Below, piece by piece: positions 34,001 to 44,496 of a DNA stretch of 64,000 nt. The translations under genes were made by a program, and so were the position numbers. Positions within the stretch are counted from its first letter, which is position 1; the number at the start of each line of letters is the position of its first letter. The DNA is from Aphrocallistes beatrix (Eukaryota > Porifera > Hexactinellida > Sceptrulophora > Aphrocallistidae), in assembly GCA_963281255.1 (NCBI GenBank), contig OY725501.1:1527674-1591673 (forward strand). Direction: 5' to 3'. The notes under the pieces were generated by a model. That model saw only the letters and a list, made by a program, of their open reading frames with translations. It was not told the origin of the DNA and did not search any database.

Positions 34001-34719
34001 TAAAAGAAATTTTGAGAAGTCCTGCCTTCCTACCTTGAAGAGAAGGAAAACTACAGGCCCAGACAGAACGGAAAATGTGTCGCTTGATGTCCGAGGCCAT
34101 TTTTCTGCAGGATGGGGCTCCTGCCCACACCGCCAAAAAGACGCAAACCTGGCTTTCCAATCATATTCCAGGGTACTGGGCTAAAGGAATTTGGCCTAGC
34201 AATTCACCAGATTTAAATCCCATTGAAAATCTTTGGGCGATTATTCAAGCAGAGCTTGACAAGAAGAGACCAGCCACCAACTTGTCAGAGCTCGCTAATT
34301 ACCTGAAAAATATCTGGAATGGACTCACACCGTCGATTTTGGAGAATTTAATCTCAGGGATGCCTGCTCGAATTAATTCTTGTATCCAACTTAAAGGAGA
34401 TTATATTGGCAAATAATTTAAGATTTCTATACTATAGTTTACAAGTTATGGGTATTAGTACAACCGGAAAAAACTTTTGAGACACCCTGTATGTTTGATT
34501 AGCTAGTTAACTTTCGCTTTTTATTTGTTTGTTTGTTTGTTTTTCATTCCCAAAAAATGTGTTGCCTGTATGAACAATCTGCATAGCAAAAGTATCGCTT
34601 TTTCACATGCGTTAAACTTCATAAAGAATTGATCCCGGTCTATATCCAGTTCAAATGTTGATTTAAATAAGCCCACTTTGGGGGAGGGTTATTCAAATCA
34701 ATTTTAAATTAATAATTAG

Positions 34720-34825
34720 GCATTTCAGAAATTTAACAATGATTTGGGAATTGACAATAGAAGTACCCGAAGTACCATCCCATGGCAAATGGGATAGTAG
34801 AAGCTCACAACAAGATTTTGAAATT
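34720..34825 (+). pseudogene. Relic exon of a second Ginger-like integrase
   Basis: After a splice-acceptor-like TTAG, codons read FQKFNNDLGIDNRST and, after a one-step frame change, MANGIVEAHNKILK. This aligns with the fourth exon of the Ginger-like transposase at 41,748-41,854 (GVDNRRTSAYYPQSNGLVEAHNKILK), including the catalytic Glu and the same exon ends. The rest of the element is not visible nearby. Confidence 0.6.
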
Positions 34826-35277
34826 GTAATTTAGAAAAATAACAATCAAATATGTAGGCCATTCTAATGTAGGATAAATGAATATTTTGACTTTCCTATT
34901 AATTAATTAGAGTGTTTGACAATAGATTTCCTGCACTTTGGCAAAATCGGATTTTATTCAATTTAACTGATAGAAATCCCCTTTATACCTAGTGATATTA
35001 GATCCTTAAATTTTCACTCAATTTACGCATTGGAATTTATTGAAAATAAATTATTAACTCTTAGGCCAGTTGGATTTCCACGTCTCGACATGCTCCACCT
35101 AAGGTCCGACGACTCGATAATAACTTACAGTAGATCCTCCCAGATCCAGACCTCTGAGTTACGGATTGACTTTGCCCTGATTCCAAATTGATCCTGATAC
35201 CGAGTGTCCAACAAGTTCGAGTAAATGTATGCTTACAATACAGATATACGTATATAAAATTACTATTTCAAATGTTC
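34826..35277. other. No gene seen
   Basis: Non-coding spacer between the integrase relic and the mariner remnant. Confidence 0.4.
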
Positions 35278-35890
35278 GAAATACTCCCCACTAGCATCAA
35301 TATACCTTTGACACCGTTCTAACCACATGCCAAATAGTCTTGAAAGCGACTTTCTGGTATGAACTCAATGGCATCAAAAAATGCGGCGGTTAGCCCTGTT
35401 TCCGAATCAAAACGCCTAGCTTTTAGGTGTCGTTTTAGGGTAGGAAACAACCAGAAGTCGCAGGGGGCCAGATCAGGGCTATAGGGTGGATGATCGATCA
35501 ATTCTAGCCCCAATTGTTTGATATATTCCTTAGTCTTTCGTGCAGTGTGAGCTGGAGCATTATCATGGTGGAATTTCATTCCGCGAAGGCCAGTCTTTGG
35601 TCGCAACCTCTCTACAGCTTGAAACACTAGTGGAAGACAATTTTCAGTGTTGCAGTAACAGTGTGCTTCACAGGAAGCATCACAGATTCAATTATCCCTC
35701 TTGCGGAGAAGAAAACAGCAAATATTCGCGTGCCGATCGCCCTCCCTGGTTTGCTTGGGAATTGTGTCCGGTTGCTCGTCTTCAAAGATCCATTTCGAGC
35801 TCTGCTGCTTCGATTGAAGGTCATAATCGTAGATTCATGTCTCGTCACCAGGGTTTTCATTGGAACTCAAAAGCCACACTACATCCTTTT
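35278..35890 (-). pseudogene. mariner transposase, 5'-truncated
   Basis: Minus-strand traces in order: NPGDET (first Asp block), IFAVFFSARGIIESVMLPV, then KFHHDNAPAHTARKTKE (second Asp), PYSPDLAPCDFWLFPTLK (third Asp), and the tail RCQRYIDASGEYFEH in a shifted frame. The Asp-Asp spacing is the mariner DD34D type. The DNA-binding N-terminus and both terminal repeats are missing; the 5' break coincides with the start of the next transposon trace on the other strand. It differs from the 5.3-kb mariner. Confidence 0.8.
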
Positions 35891-36684
35891 GCCAAATATT
35901 AGCGAGATGATGGTTAACTGTGCAATTCCAGTATTTGTGCAATCAGCAATTGTTATAAACATGATGCAGTTGCTGTTCATTGCTTTATTAAGGTTGTGCT
36001 CCAGCATTTAACAACTCATATTTGTTATAAGCTTTCCAAAATATACTACTTCACAGATGGCACAGCTTCACAATACAAAAATTATAAAAATATGTGCAAT
36101 CTTCTACATCACCTTGATGATTTCGGACTAGATGCAGAATGGCATTTCTTTGCAACTTCCCATGGAAAAAATGTTGTGGTGGAATTGGTGGGGTAGTGAA
36201 TAGAGAAGCTGCAAATGCGAGCTTGAGAGCTACAACATCTGGTCATATTTTAACTCCTTTACAATTATATGAATAGTGTTCAATCGATTTAACTGGAATA
36301 AGTTTTTTTATGTCCATAAAGTCGAGATTGAGGATAGTTCAATTTACCAGGCTGAAATATTTATAAAAACATCTAAGATTCAAAGAATACATAGTTTCAT
36401 TGTTTTATTCCTCATTCCAATAAGGAACTGACAGTTAATAGGCAATCTGGAACAGAAAGTAATTTTAAGGATTTGATCTACATCTCTCAAACAACAAAAA
36501 CGCCTGCTAGTTTAAATCTAGAAAAATACTCTCTTGATCAATATACTATATTGTGTCGCTATGATGAAGATTGGTGGATAGGAACCATCAGAGACCTGTC
36601 ATTCGAAAATGAGGACGCATTAGTTTCTTTTATGCACCCGAAAGGACCATCCAAAACTTTTATTAGCCAACAAGGGATGACATA
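35891..36684 (+). pseudogene. Unclassified transposon-type protein, degraded C-terminal half
   Basis: Plus-strand segments: YYFTDGTASQYKNYKNMCNL, then FGLDAEWHFFATSHGKN and ASLRATTSGHILTPLQLYE; after frame changes, LCRYDEDWWIGTIRDLS and VSFMHPKGPSKTF. The DGTASQYKN...HFFATSHGK pattern with a C-terminal WWIG...FMHP-GP domain is one I recognise as a multi-copy protein of invertebrate genomes, transposon-like but unassigned to a superfamily in my knowledge. The copy is 5'-truncated against the mariner remnant and 3'-truncated by the MITE at 36,685. Confidence 0.5.
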
Positions 36685-37160
36685 CACTACCCTACCAAAA
36701 GTATTCGTACACCTCAATATTTCCCATTAAAATAGTACTAAATGCGTCTATTACTGAACTGTCATGCAGTTAAACCAGACGAGATACAGTATATTTGATT
36801 TCAGTTTCGTATTCTACGCATTTGAATTACCTATTTTAGAGTTTTCAAATCGATTAAGTTTTAACTATGCCGAAATTTATCATCCTGTGCTACCCTGTGT
36901 CACCTATCACCATCTGCTACAGTGGTGGAGACTCTAGAATTGTGGTACATGGTGGCACAGGTCCGGAATTTTAACCTTGGCAATTAGCAATTGATTTGAA
37001 ACTTCGAAAATAGGTATTTCAAATACGTAGAATACGAATCTGAAATCAAATATACTATATCTCTTATATTTTAACTGCATGATCATTCTTTAATATAGCT
37101 ATTTTAGTACTATATTAATGAGAAATATTGAGGTGTACGAATACTTTTGGTAGGGCAGTG
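36685..37160. mobile_element. 476-bp MITE, TA-flanked
   Basis: Inverted ends CACTACCCTACCAAAAGTAT and (inverse) CACTGCCCTACCAAAAGTAT, continuing to ACACCTCAATATTTC. TA on both sides (36,683-36,684; 37,161-37,162). The inside contains a further inverted segment around CGAAAT/ATTTCA. It supplies the last codons of the open frame ending at 36,730. Confidence 0.75.
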
Positions 37161-37162
37161 TA

Positions 37163-37616
37163 TGTTGGGTTCCAGTACAACATATACTAACTCCAATTAA
37201 TCCACCAATTTTGAGCAAGAATTAATTCGTCATATGCAAAGAAGTGCTGGATTTTGATCTCGAAAAAGAAATCACATTTGGCAAGTTTACCAATACAAAA
37301 TAACGTTGTTATGCTATGCGAAATAAACTGAATCCTTAGATGAATTACTATTACACTACATACTTTATTATAAGTTGTGCAGATGAAATTTAATCCCGAA
37401 ATAGAAACCCCATTTGGCAAGATTTGCATGGCAACGAAACGTTGCCATGCTATGTATATAGACAGAACAATCGATTAATTATTCTGACAATAGAAAGCTA
37501 GACATATTGATAACTAAAGAAATTAAGAAGATAATCGTTTTACAATATTAGGAAAAAAGAGGATACTTATTAGTACTTGTACAAGCTAAATACCTATAAT
37601 GAATAGTACAAGTGAT
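37163..37616. other. No gene seen
   Basis: AT-rich with a small perfect palindrome around 37,424-37,450 (TGGCAACGAAACGTTGCCA). No coding signal. Confidence 0.4.
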
Positions 37617-37857
37617 AAAAAAACCAAGGTTGAAACCGCTTCAACCAAATACCAATTTGACCGAATAATGGACAGACCAAATAATTTGGTCAACCGAATC
37701 TTTGGTTAATCGAATAATTTGGTCAACCGAATATTTGGCCAACCAAATAATCTGCATGTTTCCCAACACAATCACATGCTCTTACATGAGGTGGTCCGAA
37801 CACAATTAAATATAATAGGCTAACTTATATTTGATTATATTTTTGTATAAATGTTTA

Positions 37858-39186
37858 CAGGGTGTCTCAAAATTATTGCCCTATTGCATTTTTATCCATA
37901 AAATATTAGAATAGAGAGATATATGATCGGTCATTTGGATATATAATTTCCATCTAGTTTAATACAAGATTTTATCCTCTCGGGCATTCCATCTATCAGA
38001 GCTTTTAGATAATTTGGTTTTATGGATGACCAGGCCGATTCGAGCTGTATTTTTAGGTCACAAATACTTTTGGCGGTGTCTATCTTGTTTAGCTCTTCCT
38101 GAAGATATCCCCACAGGTTCTCAATTGGGTTTAAGTCAGGAGAGTTGCCTGGCCATTGTGGTTTATCCCAAAAGTTAGCTAGGTTCCTCTTGCACCAATC
38201 TTGGGTTTTTTTGGACGTGTGAGCAGGGGCGCCGTCCTGCATAAAAACAGCTTTTGACATGTTTTTGAGCATTTTTCTATCCAAAACAGATCCATTTTCA
38301 CGGGTTCTGTGAAGAGTCTCCAAACAGGACTTTGCCAGGATTTCATCTATATAGTAGGCTGTATTTACTGTTTGTTTGGGAGGGATGAAGTGCAATTTAG
38401 AGATCGCTCGAAAGCTCATCATCCCCCAAACCATAAATTTCGGAGGAAATTTGACAGTTTCCTGTGGGATGATATTTGAGCCATCTCTTGCCCAAATCCT
38501 GTCATTTTGACGATTTGTGGGATGAAATAGCTCAAATGAAGACTCATCAGACCAAAGGATGTTTCTCCAGTCAGCGACAGTCCAGTTCTCCTTTGCCAGA
38601 CAGAAATTTAATCTGTTTTCTCTCTGTTTTGAGGAAAGTTTGGGCTGTTTTGGTCGCTTATAGGGTCGAACTTGCAAATCTTTCCTCAAATAGCGATGGA
38701 CAGTTTCGAGACAGGTACACATGTCCTCGTAATTTGTGTAGCGATTAATCGCGTAGATTTGTGTCGCTTTCCCAGAGATTTTGCGATCATGATCTTAGAC
38801 CGCCGGTTCAGCTTTTTTGGCCTTCCAGCCCCTTTCCTATGCTGAAGATCTTTTGAACAATTGTATCTTGCCAACCATCTTCGAACTGTTCTAATATCCT
38901 TCCCAAGTTCCTTTGCTACAGAAATCTGAGTAGAACCAGCGAGTAACATCCCAATAGCGCGATTTCTGACCTGTAACTTTCCATCGTCAACATCCATATC
39001 GGCCAATAAAACAAGACAAGAGAAAAAAAATATTTTCAAGGTACGTAGATAAATCTTCAAGTTATCAAATTTCAAGTTATATTTCAATACTTGAGTTACT
39101 ATAACTGAAGTCTATACTGATTTGAGGTAGATTTATAATCCATACTGTATAGACTTACAATAGGGCAATAATTTTGAGACACCCTG
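37858..39186 (-). mobile_element. Tc1-like element C (DD37E), 1329 bp
   Basis: Inverted ends CAGGGTGTCTCAAAATTATT with TA at 37,856-37,857 and 39,187-39,188. Full length, transposase on the minus strand. Inserted between the two iterated-repeat ends of the hAT-like element. Confidence 0.9.
37931..38997 (-). pseudogene. Tc1-like transposase, DD37E, one frameshift from complete
   Basis: Starts MDVDDGKLQVRNRAIGML at 38,997, with helix-turn-helix (QISVAKELGKDIRTVRRW) and the KGAGRPKKL linker. A single frame change near 38,705, between VPVS and ETVHRYL, splits the DNA-binding and catalytic halves. The catalytic part is open: LWSDESSFELF (first Asp), VFMQDGAPAHTSKK (second Asp), SPDLNPIENLW (Glu), with 37 residues between the last two. 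It ends IKSCIKLDGNYISK. Closely related to the transposase of element A. Probably young. Confidence 0.9.
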
Positions 39187-39492
39187 TATATATTGAATAT
39201 ACATATAAACATTTATACAAAAATATATCTTGTGGTTGACCAAATATTCGGTTGACCAAATTATTTGGTTGACCAAATTATTCGGTTGACTAAATTATTC
39301 GGTTGATCGAATTATTTGGTTCTCAACCGAATACCAAATAATGATATTTGGTTACAAACCAAATATCAACTATTTGCAAATATTATTTGGTTAAACCGAA
39401 TAATCAATTATTCGGTTGCAACCCTGAAAAAAACATGAATTTCAAAAACAATTCGCACAACTGGAGAAAGTATATCTATATAACTGTAGGAC

Positions 39493-39660
39493 TGTTTCAT
39501 CGTAAGTTGATCCGCATCGTAATTTGATCCGCACCATGGATCTACTACATCTATTGCAACTAGACCCGCATCGAAACTTGATCCGCTATTCTATCCATCG
39601 TAAGTTGATCCGCATCATGGATCTACTACACCTATTGTAATTTGATCCGCAAATACTATC
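39493..39660 (+). repeat. Left terminal inverted repeat with iterated TTGATCCGC motifs
   Basis: The first 81 bp match the right end exactly. Within 39,493-39,650 the word TTGATCCGC recurs five times in slightly different contexts (CGTAAGTTGATCCGC, CGTAATTTGATCCGC, CGAAACTTGATCCGC). Repeated sites of this kind are candidate transposase-binding sites. Confidence 0.8.
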
Positions 39661-39932
39661 AACTATATTATAGTGACTTGATTAGCAATTCTATTTTCAA
39701 TATTTTGATTTGCTAATCTTTTACTATTTTGATTCATATTCGCTTGCTACTATTGTCCACTTGATTTGGAGTAAGTTGCCTTTATTCACTAGTTTGATAA
39801 AAGCTAATTTATTCACCCATCTTTGTTTCATAACTTAATAGTAAATACCTTACTGTTCGTTGCCGGATTGCTAAATATTATAAGTATCACTTTTTACCTA
39901 TAATATTCACGTATTTTATTTTCGTCATAAAG

Positions 39933-42836
39933 ATGAATGCTACTGGGCATGATAATCTGTTTCAGTTCATATCGGCTGGAACCTATCCAGCCGATATTCA
40001 ACATGGACCCAGATATCTCCGTGCGAATTTCCGGCGGATGACTTCACACTTTCGTGTTGAAAGAAAGACACTCTACAAGGTTAGAATGTACGGTATTATT
40101 TCATACTTTACATCTTGTCCTGTATTTTTTGCATTATATTAGAGCGTGATACAGGCCAAAATTATTTAAATTTGTTGTATAATGTTGGATTAATGCATTC
40201 CAGGATCCATCGTTAATCAGTAGCCATTCGAGACCTTTTGATGCAAAATAAATTGTGTCATATTCAAGGATTTGTATTTGTTCAGTTATATATTGTTGCT
40301 TGTAATATATTTCTAGGTGATTCGCAACAAAAAAGAGACGTTAGAGTTATTTGAATACCCTCTTATTTCAGAAGTCCCCAAAATCCTGGAAGACTATCAT
40401 GTTGATCATGATAAGATCAATGCCATGTCTAATTCTATCAGGCAAAGATACTTCTGGGATAAAATGTATCAGCAAATAGAACAATATGTAAGTTTCCATT
40501 TTTTGTGGTCTTAAGAATTTATCATCAAACTTAAATACTTAGTAATATTCACCTTTCTAATAATTATCACCCATTAACAATCTGACTATTTGTAGTATGT
40601 TATTTTGCTAGATTTGTCTTTCTTTTGCGAACTAAAAGTTAAGTGAAATCCTGTATTGTGACTAACTACTGAACTTGGCGCTTCGTTACTTTTTGCTTAT
40701 AGGTCCACTACTATTTTTTATCGCTCTTATCTAATTTTGCCACCACTGAAAAATTTGAAGCTCATAACTATCTCATCACTGTCGTATTGTTAATATTACA
40801 TGTTTGAGACAAACAGTAGCAAAAAGACCTTGTCAAATTTGGCAAAGTTGTTTACTAGTTAGATTGTCTAATTGTTTGAAATTCATGACGAATATCACGT
40901 CAATTTAAGGAAGTAACAGTTTAAATTTCCTGAATAACTATGACTAATCTAATATACATTTATTATTTTATAAATGATTAGATATTAATTGTTATACTCT
41001 GACTAGATTAAGTTTTGCGACTATTGCCAAAAATCTGGAAATAAAATTAAACAACCGCAGAGAGAACTTCAGCCCATTACTCCTCCCGAGAGACCATGGC
41101 AGCATATCGGAATGGATTTGTTCGTTGACATGCCCCCAAATGAGTTTGGGTACAGACATGTACTCGTAGTCGTTTGCTACCTGAGCAAATATGTTGTTGC
41201 AAGACCTCTTAAAACAAAAACTACTTCCGAAGTTGTTGCTAAACTATTGGATATTTATCTGACATTTGGTGTCCCGGAAATATGCCAACATGATCAAGGG
41301 AAAGAATTTACAAGCAAGGTGAGGAATACACATAGATTTGAAATTTGAGAACTATCATTTTATAATACTACTTGTAGTATTGCTTAAACTGCTCATTGTC
41401 ATTCATTACATTTTATATCTTCCACAAATTCTTTATTGATTTCTCAGCTAAATTCCAGCATTCATTGCATCATAAAATCACTCATTTTGTTATGATTACT
41501 TACCCCAAGTTATTTTATCAATTGTTTCTCAACACCTGAATTCATTCATCAACTATGCAACAATGACGATAAGTATGTAACCGTAATTCTCTAAAGCATG
41601 ACGTGATTGATGAATTTATTTTACTTTCAATAATATTCAAATTTAACTGAACTAATTACTTGTAGCAAAAAATAGTGGGGCAATAGTGAGATTTCTCAAA
41701 TAAGTGATCTGTTAAATTTGACTGATTGATTGATTATTAATTAACAGGAGTTCAACGATATGCATCAACAGTTGGGGGTTGATAACCGAAGGACAAGTGC
41801 ATACTATCCTCAGAGCAACGGTCTTGTGGAGGCGCACAACAAAATTTTGAAAAGGTTCGAAATACTATTTATAGGCCAATCCTTGATCAAAATTGTAGTA
41901 TTTAATTAACATTTCGTAGGAAAATCGAGAACCTGCGCCAGACTTCAGATGGTGCGTGGCCAACCAAATTACCATTTGCTGTTATGGCTTCAAACAGCAA
42001 GATCAAAAGAGCCACAAAATTTTCAGCTTTTGAGCTTATGTTTGGGCGCAAGTTTGATGCTATACCCTTACTAAACCTAAGTAAATCCCACACAACTTAT
42101 CCTAATGAGCAGTCATCTGAAGATGAATCAATTCACATTGATTCACTAGTCGATCCTTACGCCATTCAAGTTGAATCCATTGGTGATATGGGTAATGAAA
42201 TGAAATTGATTCGCCAGCAAAATGAGTCAGAGGCGCGTTTAAATATTAAAATTGAACAGAAGAGACAGAAGCGTATTTATGATAAAAAAGTGAAAACTAA
42301 CAGGTGTACTGTAATATATTTTTATAACTTTTGGTTCTTATATTTTATCGGCCAAATTAATTATCAACGTTATTTTAGTTCGGATTTTCAGGAGGGGGAG
42401 CTATTTTTAGTACGGAACATTGCCAAAGACAAGAAGCTCCCAAACACTAAGAGGCAGTCCAATTATTTTGGCCCTTTTCCTGTCAATTCAGTAAAGAAAA
42501 GTCATATTATTACCCGTTAAGTCACAGATAGGCAACAGACTAAAGTTAGGTATCATCCTATTCACCTATCTAAAAAGTATATTCCACGCGAGAAACAGGT
42601 AGACAACCTACTGAATTTAAAAACTTAAAGGCGTCTAAATATAATTGTAGTGATTATATATGTACTTGTAGACACTTCTTCACTATAACATAATTCGAGA
42701 AACCAAACCACCAGTAGATGACGAGATCTCTATAGTACAATCCCAAACGGTTAAATCATGTAAAAGAGGAAGTTCAGATGTGGAATTAATCAGTCAATGT
42801 AAGAAATCTAAGGTGAAAGAGAAATTGTACAAGTAG
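39933..42836 (+). CDS. Ginger-like transposase (retroviral-type integrase), seven exons
   Basis: Predicted exons: 39,933-40,079, 40,317-40,487, 41,007-41,318, 41,748-41,854, 41,920-42,310, 42,392-42,598, 42,672-42,836, all with GT-AG introns; about 499 codons. Domains: HHCC zinc finger (YHVDH at residues ~77-80, FCDYC at ~110-113), integrase core with Asp in IGMDLF (~143), Asp in QHDQGKEF (~202) and Glu in NGLVEAHNK (~238). Thirty-five residues separate the last two. A GPY/F-like segment (NYFGPFPV) follows, with a basic C-terminal tail (CKKSKVKEK). This enzyme would cut and join the element's ends in the nucleus. One in-frame TAA at 42,518-42,520 lies in the GPY/F region; coding clearly continues beyond it (VTDRQQTKVRYHPIHLSKKY). 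Start chosen at the first Met after which homology-like sequence is continuous. Exon 5's donor (ACT|GTAATA) is the least certain. Confidence 0.8.
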
Positions 42837-42885
42837 ATTATTCATTTTATTTTAATTGTATGTTGATATAAATATTCAATTATAG

Positions 42886-44151
42886 ATGGTGACTTCATCT
42901 GATCGCTATATTTATGGTCTTTCGCGAGAGATAATCGTGGACGAATTAAATTTCCTGAAAGTGAGTTTAGTGTACGGATGTGAAATATCCTTGATAATAT
43001 TCTATAAATAATGAAAGCGTATTTTTTATAAAGGAAGATGTAATCAATAAATTAAAACAACAGCAGTACATATCTCCCTTACACGAATTACTTCATAATA
43101 CCCCGACTAGACAGATGTGTCCAACTATTACCATCTTATTCTCTATTCTCAGTAACGTTACACCTTTCAAAATGGTTTGTTTTATGTTTGCACATTTTGA
43201 GTATACATTGTTACATTGCATTTATTTTAGAGAGAAGAGATTATGGACATTCTTCTCCAATGGGCAGAACAGGCGTTTGAGAAGAAATACGAAAATGCCA
43301 CTTTACAGAGTCGATATTGTATAGAGTATGCACACCGAGTTCTATACCCAGTTGTGAGTTGGACAAATTAACTATTCAAATAGCAAATCATCAACTATAA
43401 TCTTCGATTGTTTACGAGTTAATTATTAACATACTAGATATGTGACCGCCTGGAAACAGAAATGATAGACCGGTTATATATTTCTGAGGCTGAAAACAGA
43501 CCATTCAAGCTTCCAACACCTTTCACAAATGATCCCTTATACATTCCTGTCACCGAAATTTGGCAGAAGCAAAAGTCTCAAGAAATGGGTATTAAATTAT
43601 ATGAGAACTTCGAGCAACAACCAGCATTAACAGGGTCTCTTCTTTCTGAATTGATTCCCTGGCAAACAGAAAATATAGAGAGAGATGGAAACTGCTTTTT
43701 CAGATTCATTTCTAAGATGATAACAGGGACAGAAGACCACCATGTTAAACTGAGAGCAGAGATATGTCGATATATGGTGACGACAGGGAGAGCATTAATA
43801 AAAAGGTATCTAAGAACATTCACTAATGATACTACACCGGTGGAATATCTAAAAAAGTCGGGAATGACTGAAAATGCAATATTGGCTACAGATGTGGAAC
43901 TGTTGGCTGTTTCTGGTATGCTCAATTCTGATGTCTATATCGCCACCGAACAATTCGACAATATTACGAGGAGAAATACCTGGAATCGATATTCCTGTTG
44001 TAATGATTCCTCAAGAAATCCGCATTCAGTGTCTCTCTACATTTCCAACATAAATCACAACCACTACGAGCCTGTCATTCGCTTAATAAATTCGGGGTAC
44101 GAATCATACAAGCTGAAAGAGTCTACAAATGGCTCAGTAGAGACTTACTGA
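42886..44151 (+). CDS. OTU-domain cysteine protease (deubiquitinase-like) of the Ginger-like element, four exons
   Basis: Predicted exons 42,886-42,960, 43,034-43,174, 43,231-43,353 and 43,438-44,151. All junctions are phase 0 with good GT-AG sites; 350 codons to TGA-type end after NGSVETY. The N-terminal ~190 residues are unrecognised. The last exon holds a complete OTU fold: ENIERDGNCFFRFIS with catalytic Asp ~196 and Cys ~199, ILATDVELLAVSGMLNSDVY (the conserved TD-x-E helix), and INHNHYEPVIRL with the catalytic His ~322. Known role of the family: ubiquitin cleavage. Inference: it may protect the transposase or dampen host ubiquitin-dependent control. ATG 42,886 is directly preceded by TATAG, a possible splice acceptor, and the transposase stop is only 49 bp upstream, so the two products could share a transcript through alternative splicing. 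Confidence 0.8.
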
Positions 44152-44496
44152 AACTGATGTGAGTGTCATTGGAACTGTTTAGTTGTCACTCGAAAATACT
44201 ACCTGTTTTTTAACAGGGGCTCAGACCAGTTCTGGGTCTTACCCTGGCCCGGGTAACTGATGATGACCAATGGAAGGTCGAAACCTAGAACATGAATTTC
44301 AGCACAAAACAACTCTAGATACATCATAGTGCATTATTTGTTAAATACTATATCACTTTTCTGTTAGATATTTTTCTATCACATATTGTTAATTATCTAT
44401 ATTATATCTAATGTTAATTTATCAATTATAAATCGCTGAACGAGGCTCAAACCAACCCCCCCCCATTATTAGCTATTTAAGTTATTCTATTATAGT

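Larger units (their letters stand above)
32012..34416 (+). pseudogene. Tc1-like transposase, DD37E type, interrupted
   Basis: The N-terminal part from ATG 32,012 (MDVQNSRIGKRLRAIGML) has a helix-turn-helix (QKQIAQTLGVTVKTVWNW) and a GRP-like motif (KPRSGRPTRL). The first catalytic Asp is in LFSDESSFELF and is followed by KIMVWGMMSGTG. The frame is cut at 32,665 by element B and resumes after 34,002. A frameshift precedes IFLQDGAPAHTAKK (second Asp) and SPDLNPIENLW (Glu). Thirty-seven residues lie between the second Asp and the Glu, the DD37E spacing known from mosquitoes and other arthropods. Inactive because of the insertion and frameshift. Confidence 0.85.
31810..34489 (+). mobile_element. 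Tc1-like element A (DD37E), split by element B
   Basis: Inverted ends CAGGGTGTCTCAAAAGTTTT and their inverse, TA on both sides (31,808-31,809; 34,490-34,491). Without the insertion it would be about 1.34 kb, a normal length. The ends share CAGGGTGTCTCAAAA with element C at 37,858. Confidence 0.85.
37625..39426. mobile_element. hAT-like element with iterated subterminal repeats, split by Tc1 element C
   Basis: Ends CAAGGTTGAAACCG and (inverse) CAGGGTTGCAACCG. Identical 8-bp flanks AAAAAAAC at 37,617-37,624 and 39,427-39,434. Both ends carry many short copies, in both orientations, of a TTTGGTTGACCAAATTATTC-like unit (37,660-37,750; 39,235-39,415). Without the Tc1 the element is about 470 bp and non-coding. 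Confidence 0.75.

Noticed and set aside
37660..39415. CRISPR-like or satellite array from the TTTGGTTGACC units
   Set aside because: Units are irregular, in both orientations and confined to the ends of one insertion; eukaryotic context.
42516..42527. A 12-nt mini-intron (GTTAAGTCACAG) removing the in-frame stop
   Set aside because: Far too short to be spliced; a real stop or a sequence error is simpler.
41007..42598. The integrase core as part of a Gypsy-type LTR retrotransposon
   Set aside because: There are no LTRs, gag, protease or reverse transcriptase. Instead the gene is split by introns and lies between 81-bp terminal inverted repeats with a 4-bp duplication.
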